The translations under genes and the position numbers were made by a program. The notes under the pieces are model-generated. The model had not been told where the DNA came from. It ran no database searches and worked only from the letters and a program-made list of their open reading frames with translations. Shown here one piece after another: positions 24,756-31,969 of a stretch of DNA of 64,000 nucleotides. Source of the stretch: Hymenobacter elongatus (GTDB lineage Bacteria > Bacteroidota > Bacteroidia > Cytophagales > Hymenobacteraceae); NCBI RefSeq assembly GCF_004745955.1, contig NZ_SRLD01000004.1, positions 62,001-126,000 of the forward strand, written 5' to 3'. Positions within the stretch are counted from its first letter, which is position 1. Each line of letters begins with the position of its first letter.

Positions 24756-25631
24756 TTATTCCTCTTCCGTGGCCGCGTCGGTGGCCGCGCCGCTTTCGTC
24801 GATGAGGATAGCCAGCAGCTTGCTGACTTCGGCCGCTTTGGCGGGTTCCTGCATTTTCTCGAAGCTCAGCATCAGGTTGCGCAGGGCACGGCGCACGATG
24901 TCGAGGTGGGAACATGGGTCGAAGAAAATATCGTTCGACGACAGGTTTAGCTGCGCTACATAGTGCTCAATATCGGTGCGGGACAAAATCAGGCCCCGGT
25001 TGAAGCAGTTGATGTAGAACGGAAGGACGGTGCGGTCTTTGGGCCGGTACGTCAGCACGAACAGGTTGGGCAGGTTCACGCCGTAGAGCGGCAGCTCCAG
25101 GCGCTGAGCCACCAGCAGGTAAATCACGCACAGCGTCAGCGGATTGCCACGCCGGGTTTCCAGCACCAGATGCAGCATGGAGTTGGCCGGCGAATGAAAG
25201 TTCTGAGTGTTGGCCGCGAACTTGTGCGTCCGGAAAAACACGGAATTCAGCGCCTGTATCTGGTCGGCGGGGTGCATCTCGGGGCGCAGCAGGGTCCAGA
25301 CCTCGAAGCGCAGCTGCTCGATGGCACGGTTCAGGGCCTGCAGGTCGGCATCGGGGTACTGGTAGGAATTGAGCAGCCACATGCCTTCCAGCAGATTTTC
25401 GCTGCCCGAGTCGCGCCACACGCGCAGGCGCTGCTGCAGGCCATCGAACTGCAGGTTGTGAATCAGGTCTTCAAGGCGCTGCTGCTGCTGGGGGTCGAGA
25501 CTTTCTTCCCACGATTCCTCCAGAAATGGAATAATACTCTCGCCCAGCGTCTGGATACGGTCCTGAATCTGCGGGGCGATTTCCGGATCGTCCAGCAGGG
25601 AGATTAGAGCTTTGATTTCTTTATTGGTCAT
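24756..25631 (-). CDS. SirB1/transglutaminase-like family protein
   Basis: A 291-residue protein of the SirB1-type transglutaminase-like family. The core is SVFFRTHKFAANTQNFHSPA, LVLETRRGNPLTLCVIYLLV, then LPLYGVNLPNLFVLTY. In canonical transglutaminase-like enzymes a Cys-His-Asp triad is used; the cysteine in PLTLCVIY could be the counterpart, but the usual His context is not evident, so it may be non-catalytic. Helical repeats occupy the N-terminal third, and an acidic tail (ATDAATEEE) ends it. No signal peptide; cytoplasmic. Function unknown. Confidence 0.85.
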   Translation of the reverse strand: MTNKEIKALISLLDDPEIAPQIQDRIQTLGESIIPFLEESWEESLDPQQQQRLEDLIHNLQFDGLQQRLRVWRDSGSENLLEGMWLLNSYQYPDADLQALNRAIEQLRFEVWTLLRPEMHPADQIQALNSVFFRTHKFAANTQNFHSPANSMLHLVLETRRGNPLTLCVIYLLVAQRLELPLYGVNLPNLFVLTYRPKDRTVLPFYINCFNRGLILSRTDIEHYVAQLNLSSNDIFFDPCSHLDIVRRALRNLMLSFEKMQEPAKAAEVSKLLAILIDESGAATDAATEEE

Positions 25632-26018
25632 GGATTGGATAGCGGATCGGCGCTGCTAGCGGGCTTCCGGCATACGGGAAATAGCAAAGAAAGGCAACCC
25701 AAGCCGCATCGTGGTCCTTGGTGCTTGAAATTAACATATCAGCCGGGGGGTAATGTTCAATTCCGGAGCGAGTTGTGGAGCGCGGCTGCTTCGGTCCGGC
25801 AGCAGGCAATCCGGGTTAGGGGCAGTTGCGCGTGCCGGATCTGGCTTTTTCGGAGCGGTCAGTAAAATTACGCGAAGTCCCCGACTCTGTTAGAGCGTGT
25901 TTGGGGTTTCGCTTTTCGGGTCATGCTGCGCTTGTCGAAGCAGGACGTTCTGGGAGGTTGGCACGACCTGAACAGCATCAGCAGTTACCAAGCCTGAATT
26001 CAAGCTGCCACCCAACTG
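25632..26018. other. Intergenic region with half palindrome
   Basis: Apart from the half element at 25891-25942, no gene or RNA was recognised. It marks the left edge of the repeat-rich accessory stretch. Confidence 0.5.
25891..25942. repeat. Left half of a GTCATGCT-family palindrome
   Basis: TAGAGCGTGTTTGGGG outer arm and GGTCATGCTGCGCTTGTCGA inner arm are present without their complements. A right-hand half lies at 26638-26724, on the other side of the membrane-protein gene. Confidence 0.65.
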
Positions 26019-26540
26019 TTATTTCTGATTGTCATCAAGGTCTTTGCGTAGGCTTGCTATTTTCAGCCGCTTGTTGCGCAGCAGGTAGCTCACGTCATAC
26101 ATATTGTCGATCATCAGCTGCCGGTGGTAATAGTTGATGTATTCCAGTATTCCGAAGCCATTGGCGGCCAGTGCCCACCCGGCGCTGTTTTCCGGGCGAA
26201 AACTGAATCCGTTGCTCACGAACTGCACCGCCAGCAGCAGTAGGCCGCTGCCGATCATGAGTTCGTTGAGGCGCTTGAAGGCGGCGAAACGGTCCACGGA
26301 GTCCGGCTTCAGCGTCGAGGTTCCCGCCAGCGACTTCAGCTTCAGCTTCCAGTAGTACGCGCCTTGGTAGAGGATAAACGTCATCAGCAGCAGCCCAAAT
26401 ACCAGCGTGTAGGTGTCGGCCAGCCGATATTCAAGCAGCACGTACAGCGTGAGGCCCGTAGCCAGCACGGCATTGAGTAGTTCGGCCGGCTGGTACCACC
26501 GCAGCCTCTTGATGAGCCGTTGCTTCGTATGCGTCGCCAT
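26019..26540 (-). CDS. Small polytopic membrane protein, unknown
   Basis: A 173-residue protein with a basic N-terminus (KQRLIKRLRWYQPAELL) and four hydrophobic segments, about residues 20-37, 42-62, 92-110 and 120-135. The C-terminus is charged and probably cytoplasmic (RNKRLKIASLRKDLDDNQK). I do not recognise the family. It is flanked on both sides by half copies of the dispersed palindrome family, which may mean that it was inserted into, or moved together with, an element. Confidence 0.75.
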   Translation of the reverse strand: MATHTKQRLIKRLRWYQPAELLNAVLATGLTLYVLLEYRLADTYTLVFGLLLMTFILYQGAYYWKLKLKSLAGTSTLKPDSVDRFAAFKRLNELMIGSGLLLLAVQFVSNGFSFRPENSAGWALAANGFGILEYINYYHRQLMIDNMYDVSYLLRNKRLKIASLRKDLDDNQK

Positions 26541-26637
26541 AGCACCGTCATTTTACACTCGCTGACACATACAAAGTAACGAAAAGCCGCCACTTTTGCT
26601 CGTAGTCTCACTGCGTCGGTAATGGCTTTTCGCCGAA

Positions 26638-26724
26638 GCGGTAGCGATGCTTCGACTCCGCTGCGCGGATGCCAGATGAGCAGGACGCAAACAGGATTTT
26701 TACCAACTCCCACACACGTTCTTA
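26638..26724. repeat. Right half of a GTCATGCT-family palindrome
   Basis: GGTAGCGATGCTTCGACT, GCCAGATGAGCAGGACG and CCCACACACGTTCTTA follow the order of a right arm, with several changes from consensus. No matching left arm directly beside it. Confidence 0.65.
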
Positions 26725-26742
26725 AAGCGGTTTCGAATAGGC

Positions 26743-26851
26743 CGTCATGCTCTATCTGGCGTCCGCTTGTCGAAGCATCTCTACCGCAGTAGTATCTAAT
26801 TGGTACTGCGGTAGAGATGCTTCGACAAGCGGACGCCAGATGAGCATGACG
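26743..26851. repeat. Dispersed palindromic element, full copy
   Basis: Arms 26743-26791 and 26804-26851 pair over 48 bp with one inserted base (CTCTATCTGG against CTCATCTGG). Same core as the 1.9-kb copy. Confidence 0.88.
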
Positions 26852-26895
26852 TTCTTTTTTCGTTTCACTTTATTCAGGAACAAGCCTACTAGCTA

Positions 26896-27040
26896 TAGCG
26901 GTTTCGTGAACGGTGCAACCCGGCTGCTGTAGAGACGCGTATTCGCGTCTCGTCGCCCGCGCCGCCTGCCCGGTTTCGGTCAACGACGAGACGCGAATAC
27001 GCGTCTCTACATTGGGTGGCTACGGTTCACGAAACCGTTG
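26896..27040 (+). mobile_element. 145-bp MITE-like element, copy A
   Basis: Starts TAGCGGTTTCGTGAACGG and ends in a slightly changed inverted copy (CGAAACCGTTG). TA dinucleotides at 26894-26895 and 27041-27042 flank it, as in Tc1/IS630-type insertions. Inside is a hairpin GTAGAGACGCGTATTCGCGT / complement, and an asymmetric 28-base centre that gives orientation. Copy B at 29.4 kb is similar over its whole length in the opposite direction. No coding capacity; mobilisation would need a transposase from elsewhere. It supplies the last codons and stop of the 27027-27809 gene. Confidence 0.8.
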
Positions 27041-27809
27041 TATCTAAGAAAATGGATGTCAGTTTCTCATCGAAATTCCGCCACAGATAGCAACACCACG
27101 GGCCGATGTTTCGCTGTTGGCTTTGTATGCCCTTAGCCACCAGCCTGACTTTCTCTTTCGGCTCATGCTTACGGGCAATATCTCCTATCCGTAGTTGAGT
27201 TGTGTGCTCTGGCGTAGGGAGTAAAGTGGTGCTAAGAATGACGAAAGGCAGCTTTTCCAACACCTCATTCGCCTGCGGAATATCCTTGGCAAAGAAATCC
27301 AGCAATTCGCATCGCGGAGAACAGCCACCAGCATCGACGGCGTGCCCCAATACGCGCAGCAAGGCAAAATTGCCCGAAGAATGGGCGTAGCTAAATACGT
27401 CCCCAACTTCGAAAGGAGTGGAACTCTTATAGACCTTGGCCAAGCGCTTAGCAGCCGGTAGCGGCGAGTGGAGCTGCTCCTGAAGCTGCTGCAATACGGC
27501 TTTTCGCTTCTCCACTTGCTTTATATCCCCTTCCGCAATCCACCTGTTCAGATCGGCTCCGGTGTCGATGATGCGGATGGCTTCGTCTTTGACAGCGGGT
27601 AAGAGGCGGCCCGTTTTCCACTGTGTCGCGGCCAGCGCCAGCCAAAAAACGGTTGCTTCATCCTCATCATGTAGTGACGCCGCATAGGTCACTGCCAAGG
27701 CATCCGTTGCCTCTTGTGGCGTCTTACCATCGCCAATGAGCTCTTTGAATTCAGCCCGAATGTCAGCGGCCAGGTCGTCAGAAAATAGTGCGGTGCCAAA
27801 AACTCCCAT
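27027..27809 (-). CDS. Hypothetical cytoplasmic protein, 3' end rewritten by a MITE
   Basis: A 260-residue soluble protein, mostly helical in its first 140 residues (TPQEATDALAVTYAASLHDED; IKQVEKRKAVLQQLQEQL). I do not recognise the family; the second half (FEVGDVFSYAHSSGNFALLRV) may resemble small beta domains in immunity-like proteins, a weak impression only. The last residues DTTVS and the stop codon lie in the end of MITE copy A. If the element plus one TA is removed in thought, the frame would end LDS and a stop, so the insertion changed only the final few residues. Confidence 0.75.
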   Translation of the reverse strand: MGVFGTALFSDDLAADIRAEFKELIGDGKTPQEATDALAVTYAASLHDEDEATVFWLALAATQWKTGRLLPAVKDEAIRIIDTGADLNRWIAEGDIKQVEKRKAVLQQLQEQLHSPLPAAKRLAKVYKSSTPFEVGDVFSYAHSSGNFALLRVLGHAVDAGGCSPRCELLDFFAKDIPQANEVLEKLPFVILSTTLLPTPEHTTQLRIGDIARKHEPKEKVRLVAKGIQSQQRNIGPWCCYLWRNFDEKLTSIFLDTTVS

Positions 27810-27835
27810 TGAAGCTGTTTAACAAGTTTATCGAA

Positions 27836-27857
27836 CGTCATGCTTGATCTGGCGTCC
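27836..27857. repeat. Half copy of the GTCATGCT palindrome family
   Basis: CGTCATGCTTGATCTGGCGT followed by CC, flanked by inverted arms GAAGCTGTTTA (27811-27821) and TAAACAGCTTC (27879-27889), which also flank the 20.9-kb copy. Confidence 0.65.
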
Positions 27858-28094
27858 TATTTGATTTCAACGACCTCCTAAACAGCTTCATTTCTTGTCA
27901 GCTATCCATGTGGCGGTAAATGTAAACTGCCGCAGTCGCCTGGCTATGCCGCACAACAGGCCCAAGTTAGCAGTTTGCGTGCGGCTGGGTCCGTTCCTGG
28001 GGCGCGGCCTGCTTCGCAGCACGGCCGCTCAGGCGCAGGCGTCACTCGGCCCCGCCAAGCGACTGCTCGCAGTGCCTTCAGAAGAGGAGCTGGC

Positions 28095-28136
28095 GGAGTT
28101 ACACAATCGAAAAAAAAATTTCGATTGTGTAACTCC
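28095..28136. repeat. Perfect 18-bp hairpin with A-rich loop
   Basis: GGAGTTACACAATCGAAA (28095-28112) and its exact complement (28119-28136) enclose six A's. Because of the symmetry both strands encode the same peptide fragment here, which explains competing frames. Confidence 0.8.
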
Positions 28137-28210
28137 CACGATACCCGGTAGCCACAAGCAGCGAAAACCGACCAGGGAGCCAGCGCCACTTGCAACCCCG
28201 AAACCAAAGC

Positions 28211-28241
28211 GGCCCGCCGCAACGGAGGTTGCGGGCGGGCC
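28211..28241 (-). terminator. Stem-loop after the toxin module
   Basis: GGCCCGCCGCAAC and GTTGCGGGCGGGCC pair with one bulged G; the minus-strand tail is CGCTTTGGTTT. Position fits the end of the zeta toxin/partner operon. Confidence 0.65.
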
Positions 28242-28266
28242 GGGAAGTAGTTCTACAGCGGCGGAC

Positions 28267-28449
28267 TTATGCCGCTTTCGGCGCGGCCGATGGCAGCGCA
28301 TCGGGTTCAACTTCCACCACTTGTCCGTCGCGGATAATGACTACGGGCGTTTTTTTGTAGCGCTTAAAGGCCAGTAGATTTTCGGAAGCTACCAGCAAGC
28401 CTTTGCGCACTTGCTGCCGAACGTGGTTAATATCTTCCTGCTTCGTCAT
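28267..28449 (-). CDS. Small partner protein of the zeta-type toxin (putative antitoxin)
   Basis: A 60-residue protein: helical N-terminal half (NHVRQQVRKGLLVASENLLA), then a short strand pair (TPVVIIRDGQVVEVEP) and a small alanine/proline tail. Small proteins ending in a 'DGQVVEV' strand pair are often found next to zeta-type kinases, and I take it to be the partner. It starts 23 bases inside the end of the toxin gene, so it is translated from the same message. The order toxin-then-partner is the reverse of the classical epsilon-zeta module. Antitoxin activity is inferred. Confidence 0.7.
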   Translation of the reverse strand: MTKQEDINHVRQQVRKGLLVASENLLAFKRYKKTPVVIIRDGQVVEVEPDALPSAAPKAA

Positions 28450-29014
28450 GGTAGATGGTCGTTAGACGGGGCCAAATTTCCGCATTTGACACGAGTATTT
28501 CATCCGGTGTGCCCTCGGCCACCACTTTGCCGGGCGTGGTGGTATTATCTACGAATAGCCAGGTATCGACAGCGGTTCGATACCGGCTGAAAAAGTAGCG
28601 CAGCCCGGTTTCGTAGCGCCGCCGAATCACCGGCTCCGGAATGTTATGCCCGCCTTCCCGCACCCGTATTTTCACCCGCGCTACCGCCTGATCGGCGGAA
28701 CTGAGCCAGAAGAACAGTAGGTGCACCGCGTAGCCCTGCGCCCGCGCCTGCTCGATAAACGGCAGATAGATACGCGTAGCCAGCGTGGTTTCCAGCGCAA
28801 AGGTTTCGCCGGCGGCCAGCAGCTCCTGCAGCCGCGTAAGCATCAGCCGCCCGGCCTGCACGCTCACTGTCTCCGGCCGAAACGGCGAGAGGCCCCGCGC
28901 AATTTCATCGGCATTCACGAACTCCCGGCAATCCAGCAGATTCGGCAGCAGGGCGTAGGCAGCCGTGGTTTTGCCCGCGCCGTTGCAGCCGGCCAGGAGG
29001 TAGAGGGTTTTCAT
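28427..29014 (-). CDS. Zeta-toxin-family P-loop kinase
   Basis: A 195-residue kinase of the zeta toxin/AAA_33 group. Walker A is GCNGAGKTT (residues 9-17); NADEIARGL (about 34-42) supplies the probable catalytic Asp; FALETTLAT (72-80) and the basic RVKIRVREGGHNIPEPVIRR (about 113-132) complete the site. In classical zeta toxins the enzyme phosphorylates UDP-N-acetylglucosamine and blocks wall synthesis; chromosomal relatives may have other substrates. The small gene overlapping its 3' end is the likely partner. Normal GC content, unlike the AT-rich gene just upstream. Confidence 0.87.
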   Translation of the reverse strand: MKTLYLLAGCNGAGKTTAAYALLPNLLDCREFVNADEIARGLSPFRPETVSVQAGRLMLTRLQELLAAGETFALETTLATRIYLPFIEQARAQGYAVHLLFFWLSSADQAVARVKIRVREGGHNIPEPVIRRRYETGLRYFFSRYRTAVDTWLFVDNTTTPGKVVAEGTPDEILVSNAEIWPRLTTIYHDEAGRY

Positions 29015-29021
29015 GCGCCTA

Positions 29022-29930
29022 TCATATAAGTTTAGGATTGACCCAATTCCAAGTTACAGGAGTCGCTTCATCATTTGAAAAGTAATGTTTATCCAAAATA
29101 CCTTCGCAAACCTTTATGTTTTTCTGCAACAGCTTAACTTCTAATACAGATAATTCAAAATTAAATTCTTTAATAAAGGGCTTTTTCAAATTTAGTACAC
29201 CAACCTTCATTACGCAGTTGTATTTTCCTTGCTTCCATAGCATAGAACCCGATAGTATATTTTTTAAATCGTTATATTCTTTAGTTGATTTCAAACTTTG
29301 TATATTTTGCTCACCATTTTTTATATTGTCATACATTTCATTTGTAGCAGAAAACAATCTATTATAATTTATTTTATAAACCTCTTCATTATATAGCGGT
29401 TTCGCAAACCGTAGACACCCGATGTAGAGACGCGTATTCGCGTCTCGTCGTTGAACGAAACCGGGCAGGCGGCACGAACGATGAGACGCGAATACGCGTC
29501 TCTACATCAGCCGGGTTCCACCGTTCACGAAACCGCTATAGCCAATTTTTCTCTCAGCAATACCTTCTTTGGCAACTTTAATAGCAACTGCATTCTGCCT
29601 TTTAGTAACAGGAGTTGAGCCTATCTCTGTATATTCTATATCATAGAATCTTTCTTCAAACCAATCCCATGCAAACCGATGTTTCTCCTGATTTGGACCT
29701 TGTATGTCGATTTCAATTTTATTAACCAATGACTCTGCATTTTCAGCAGACAATGCCATGCTCACATTAAAAATCGGGCCAAATGTAGTGTACCCTAATT
29801 CGGCTTCTCTATGGAGGATGATATTTAGTTTAGGCTTAGTAAGCCGGGATTTAATAAACGAAATAATAATAGGCACCCACGCACATGCACCTATTACCCC
29901 TGCCCAATCTGCTGCTGACCAATTAGCCAT
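29022..29930 (-). pseudogene. AT-rich membrane-anchored hypothetical gene split by MITE copy B
   Basis: Two frames on the minus strand, 29930-29502 and about 29393-29022, are in the same reading frame and are separated by MITE copy B. Removing 29394-29540 (element plus one TA, 147 bases, 49 codons) restores one continuous frame of about 253 residues with the junction AERKIG-YNEEVYK. The N-terminal part has a membrane anchor (AGVIGACAWVPIIISFI) followed by a soluble domain. As it stands, translation stops inside the element after SGFVNGGTRLM. Base composition is much more AT-rich than the surroundings, which suggests acquisition by transfer. Function unknown. Confidence 0.8.
29394..29538 (-). 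mobile_element. 145-bp MITE-like element, copy B
   Basis: Perfect terminal sequence TAGCGGTTTCG at both ends in inverted orientation, flanked by TA at 29392-29393 and 29539-29540. Its minus strand aligns with the plus strand of copy A across the full 145 bases, including the asymmetric centre (GCCGCCTGCCCGGTTTCG), so the copies are in opposite orientation. Same length as copy A. It interrupts the 253-codon gene described for this locus. Confidence 0.85.
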
Positions 29931-29961
29931 ATTTAGTGAGATTATTTAGTGAAATTGAATA

Positions 29962-31590
29962 TCACACCTGAATAACCCCCACATTATACGCCTTCTCAAT
30001 CGGCGCGTGATTTGCCATTGAAATTCCCTCCGAAATGACTTTGCGGGTTTCCAGCGGGTTGATGATGGCATCGACCCAGAGGCGGGCAGCGGCGTAGTAG
30101 GGTGAGAGCTGCTCGTCGTAGCGGGCCTTGATACGGTCCAGCAGCTCCTTTTCGGCTTCGGGCGTGATGACTTCGCCCTTGGCTTTGAGGGAAGCTACCT
30201 GAATCTGGAGCAGCGTGTTGGCGGCGGCGGCTCCGCTCATCACGGCCAGCTGGGCCGTGGGCCAGGCCACGATGAGGCGCGGGTCGTAGGCCTTGCCGCA
30301 CATGGCGTAGTTGCCGGCCCCGTAGCTGTTGCCGATGATAACCGAGAACTTGGGCACTACCGAGTTGGCCATGGCATTCACCATCTTGGCCCCGTCCTTG
30401 ATGATGCCGCCGTGCTCACTCTGCGAGCCCACCATGAAGCCCGACACGTCGTGCAGAAACACCAGCGGAATCTTCTTCTGGTTGCAGTTCATGATAAAGC
30501 GCGCCGCCTTGTCGGCCGAGTCACTGTAGATAACGCCGCCCATCTGCATGGCGCCTTTCTTGGTCTTCACGATTTTGCGCTGGTTGGCCACGATGCCCAC
30601 GGCCCAGCCATCGATGCGGGCCAGGCCGCAGATCAGTGTCTGACCGTAAAGGTCCTTGTAAGGCTCAAACTCCGAGTTATCGACCAGCCGATGGATGATG
30701 TCCATCATATCGTAGGGCTTGGCGCGGTCCGAGGGCAGCAGACCCAGAATTTCCTTTTCGTCTTTGGCCGGAACCACGGCCGCTTTGCGCGAGAAGCCGG
30801 CCGTGGGGTTGGCCCCGAGCTTGTCGAAGATATTGCGGATATGGGTGAGGCATTCTTCGTCGGTGGCAAACTTGTAGTCCGTCACGCCCGAAATTTCGGA
30901 GTGGGTGGTAGCGCCGCCCAGCGTTTCGTTGTCGATGGTTTCGCCGATAGCCGACTTCACCAGGTAAGAGCCCGCCAGGAACACCGAGCCGGTGCCGTCC
31001 ACAATCATGGCTTCGTCGGACATAATCGGCAGATACGCGCCACCGGCCACGCACGGCCCCATGATGGCGGCCAGCTGCACGATGCCCATTGAGCTCATCA
31101 CGGCATTGTTGCGGAAGATGCGGCCGAAGTGCTCCTTATCGGGGAAAATCTCGTCCTGCATCGGCAGGTACACGCCCGCCGAGTCGACGAGGTAGATAAT
31201 GGGCAGCTTGTTTTCGATGCTAATTTCCTGGGCCCGCAGGTTTTTCTTGGCCGTAATCGGGAACCAGGCCCCGGCTTTCACCGTGGCGTCGTTGGCCACG
31301 ATGACGCACTGCCGGCCCTGCACCCAGCCAATAACGACGACCACGCCCCCCGAAGGGCAGCCGCCCTCCTCCTTGTACATTCCCTCGCCCGCAAACGCCC
31401 CAATTTCCACCGTCCGCGACTCCTTATCGATCAGGTAGGCTATCCGCTCCCGGGCCGTGAGCTTGCCCTTGGCCTTGTGGGCCTCGATGCGCTTTTCGCC
31501 GCCACCGAGCTGCACCTTCTTCAGGCGCTGGGAAAGTTGAAAATTGAGCTGCTTGCTACCGTCTTCGTTTTTGTTAAACTCGAGATTCAT
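29962..31590 (-). CDS. Acyl-CoA carboxylase beta subunit (carboxyltransferase)
   Basis: A 542-residue biotin-dependent carboxyltransferase. Motifs include KLTARERIAYLID, GGVVVVIGWVQGRQCVIVAN, AAIMGPCVAGGAYLPIMSDE (first oxyanion site) and VSGFMVGSQSEHGGIIKDGA with GNSYGAGNYAMCGKAYDPR (second). The GFMVG and GNSYGAGNYAMCG elements are closest to methylcrotonyl-CoA carboxylase beta, but propionyl- or geranyl-type specificity cannot be excluded. It needs a biotin carboxylase/carrier subunit encoded elsewhere. Start at 31590 (MNLEFNKNEDG); the longer frame runs into the upstream palindrome. Together with MeaB it may serve branched-chain amino acid or propionate breakdown. Confidence 0.9.
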   Translation of the reverse strand: MNLEFNKNEDGSKQLNFQLSQRLKKVQLGGGEKRIEAHKAKGKLTARERIAYLIDKESRTVEIGAFAGEGMYKEEGGCPSGGVVVVIGWVQGRQCVIVANDATVKAGAWFPITAKKNLRAQEISIENKLPIIYLVDSAGVYLPMQDEIFPDKEHFGRIFRNNAVMSSMGIVQLAAIMGPCVAGGAYLPIMSDEAMIVDGTGSVFLAGSYLVKSAIGETIDNETLGGATTHSEISGVTDYKFATDEECLTHIRNIFDKLGANPTAGFSRKAAVVPAKDEKEILGLLPSDRAKPYDMMDIIHRLVDNSEFEPYKDLYGQTLICGLARIDGWAVGIVANQRKIVKTKKGAMQMGGVIYSDSADKAARFIMNCNQKKIPLVFLHDVSGFMVGSQSEHGGIIKDGAKMVNAMANSVVPKFSVIIGNSYGAGNYAMCGKAYDPRLIVAWPTAQLAVMSGAAAANTLLQIQVASLKAKGEVITPEAEKELLDRIKARYDEQLSPYYAAARLWVDAIINPLETRKVISEGISMANHAPIEKAYNVGVIQV

Positions 31591-31702
31591 GCGGGTGGGA
31601 TGGAGAAATGGAGAGAATGAGGTGGTGGGGCAATGAAAGGAGACGCTGGTGAGTTTACTGCCCCACGGTGGAAGTCCGCGCCGAACACACGGCCGGCCGG
31701 GG

Positions 31703-31866
31703 TGTGTGGACAGTAAGGACAAAGAACGTCATGTCGACCAGCGGGAGACATCTCGCGTGCGGACGTAGGAGTAGTACTGCAAATGACCGCACGCGAGATG
31801 TCTCCCGCTGGTCGACATGACGTTCACAAAGCATCCAAGACTGCTTTCTCGATTACTGTCCACACA
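31703..31866. repeat. Palindromic element with nested outer arms
   Basis: Inner arms 31724-31762 and 31787-31825 are perfect 39-bp complements (GAACGTCATGTCGACCAGCG...). Outer arms TGTGTGGACAGTAA (31703-31716) and its complement (31853-31866) also pair. It shares only GTCATG with the other family, so it is a different variant. Confidence 0.85.
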
Positions 31867-31908
31867 GACTAGTTTACCAGCCCCCGGTTTCACCGTGCGG
31901 GCACAAAA

Positions 31909-31933
31909 AATCCGCCCCGGAGCGGGGCGGATT
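31909..31933 (-). terminator. Intrinsic terminator after the MlaD-like gene
   Basis: 10-bp stem AATCCGCCCC / GGGGCGGATT with loop GGAGC and an A-run on the left (U-run on the minus strand). Confidence 0.88.
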
Positions 31934-31969
31934 CAAAGGTAGGATATTCTGAATTCAGGCGACCGACGC

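Larger units (their letters stand above)
26541..27026. other. Repeat-filled intergenic region
   Basis: Made up almost entirely of three elements: a half palindrome, a full palindrome and most of MITE copy A. No gene is supported. Confidence 0.7.
27810..28266. other. Intergenic region with half palindrome, hairpin and terminator
   Basis: Holds the half repeat at 27836-27857 flanked by GAAGCTGTTTA/TAAACAGCTTC arms, the hairpin at 28095-28136 and the terminator at 28211-28241. Frames on both strands exist but look like chance. Confidence 0.6.
31591..31969. other. Intergenic region dominated by a palindromic element
   Basis: Contains the 164-bp element at 31703-31866 and the terminator of the MlaD-like gene at 31909-31933; nothing else recognised. 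Confidence 0.6.

Noticed and set aside
26747..26932. Small frame ending SYSGFVNGATRLL
   Set aside because: It is formed by a palindrome and the MITE end, not by a gene; the same tail appears at the other MITE copy.
27895..28377. 160-codon frame on the plus strand before the toxin module
   Set aside because: It crosses a perfect hairpin and a terminator and overlaps the conserved small partner gene; the peptide is basic and low in complexity.
29022..29357. Separate 111-residue gene with a TTG start
   Set aside because: The frame stays open upstream into the MITE and joins in frame with the preceding gene when the element is removed, so it is the 3' part of a split gene.
1910..31866. Possible CRISPR array because of repeated GAAGCATCTCTACC units
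   Set aside because: The repeats are palindromic pairs scattered over 30 kb, not evenly spaced direct repeats with unique spacers, and no cas gene is present.
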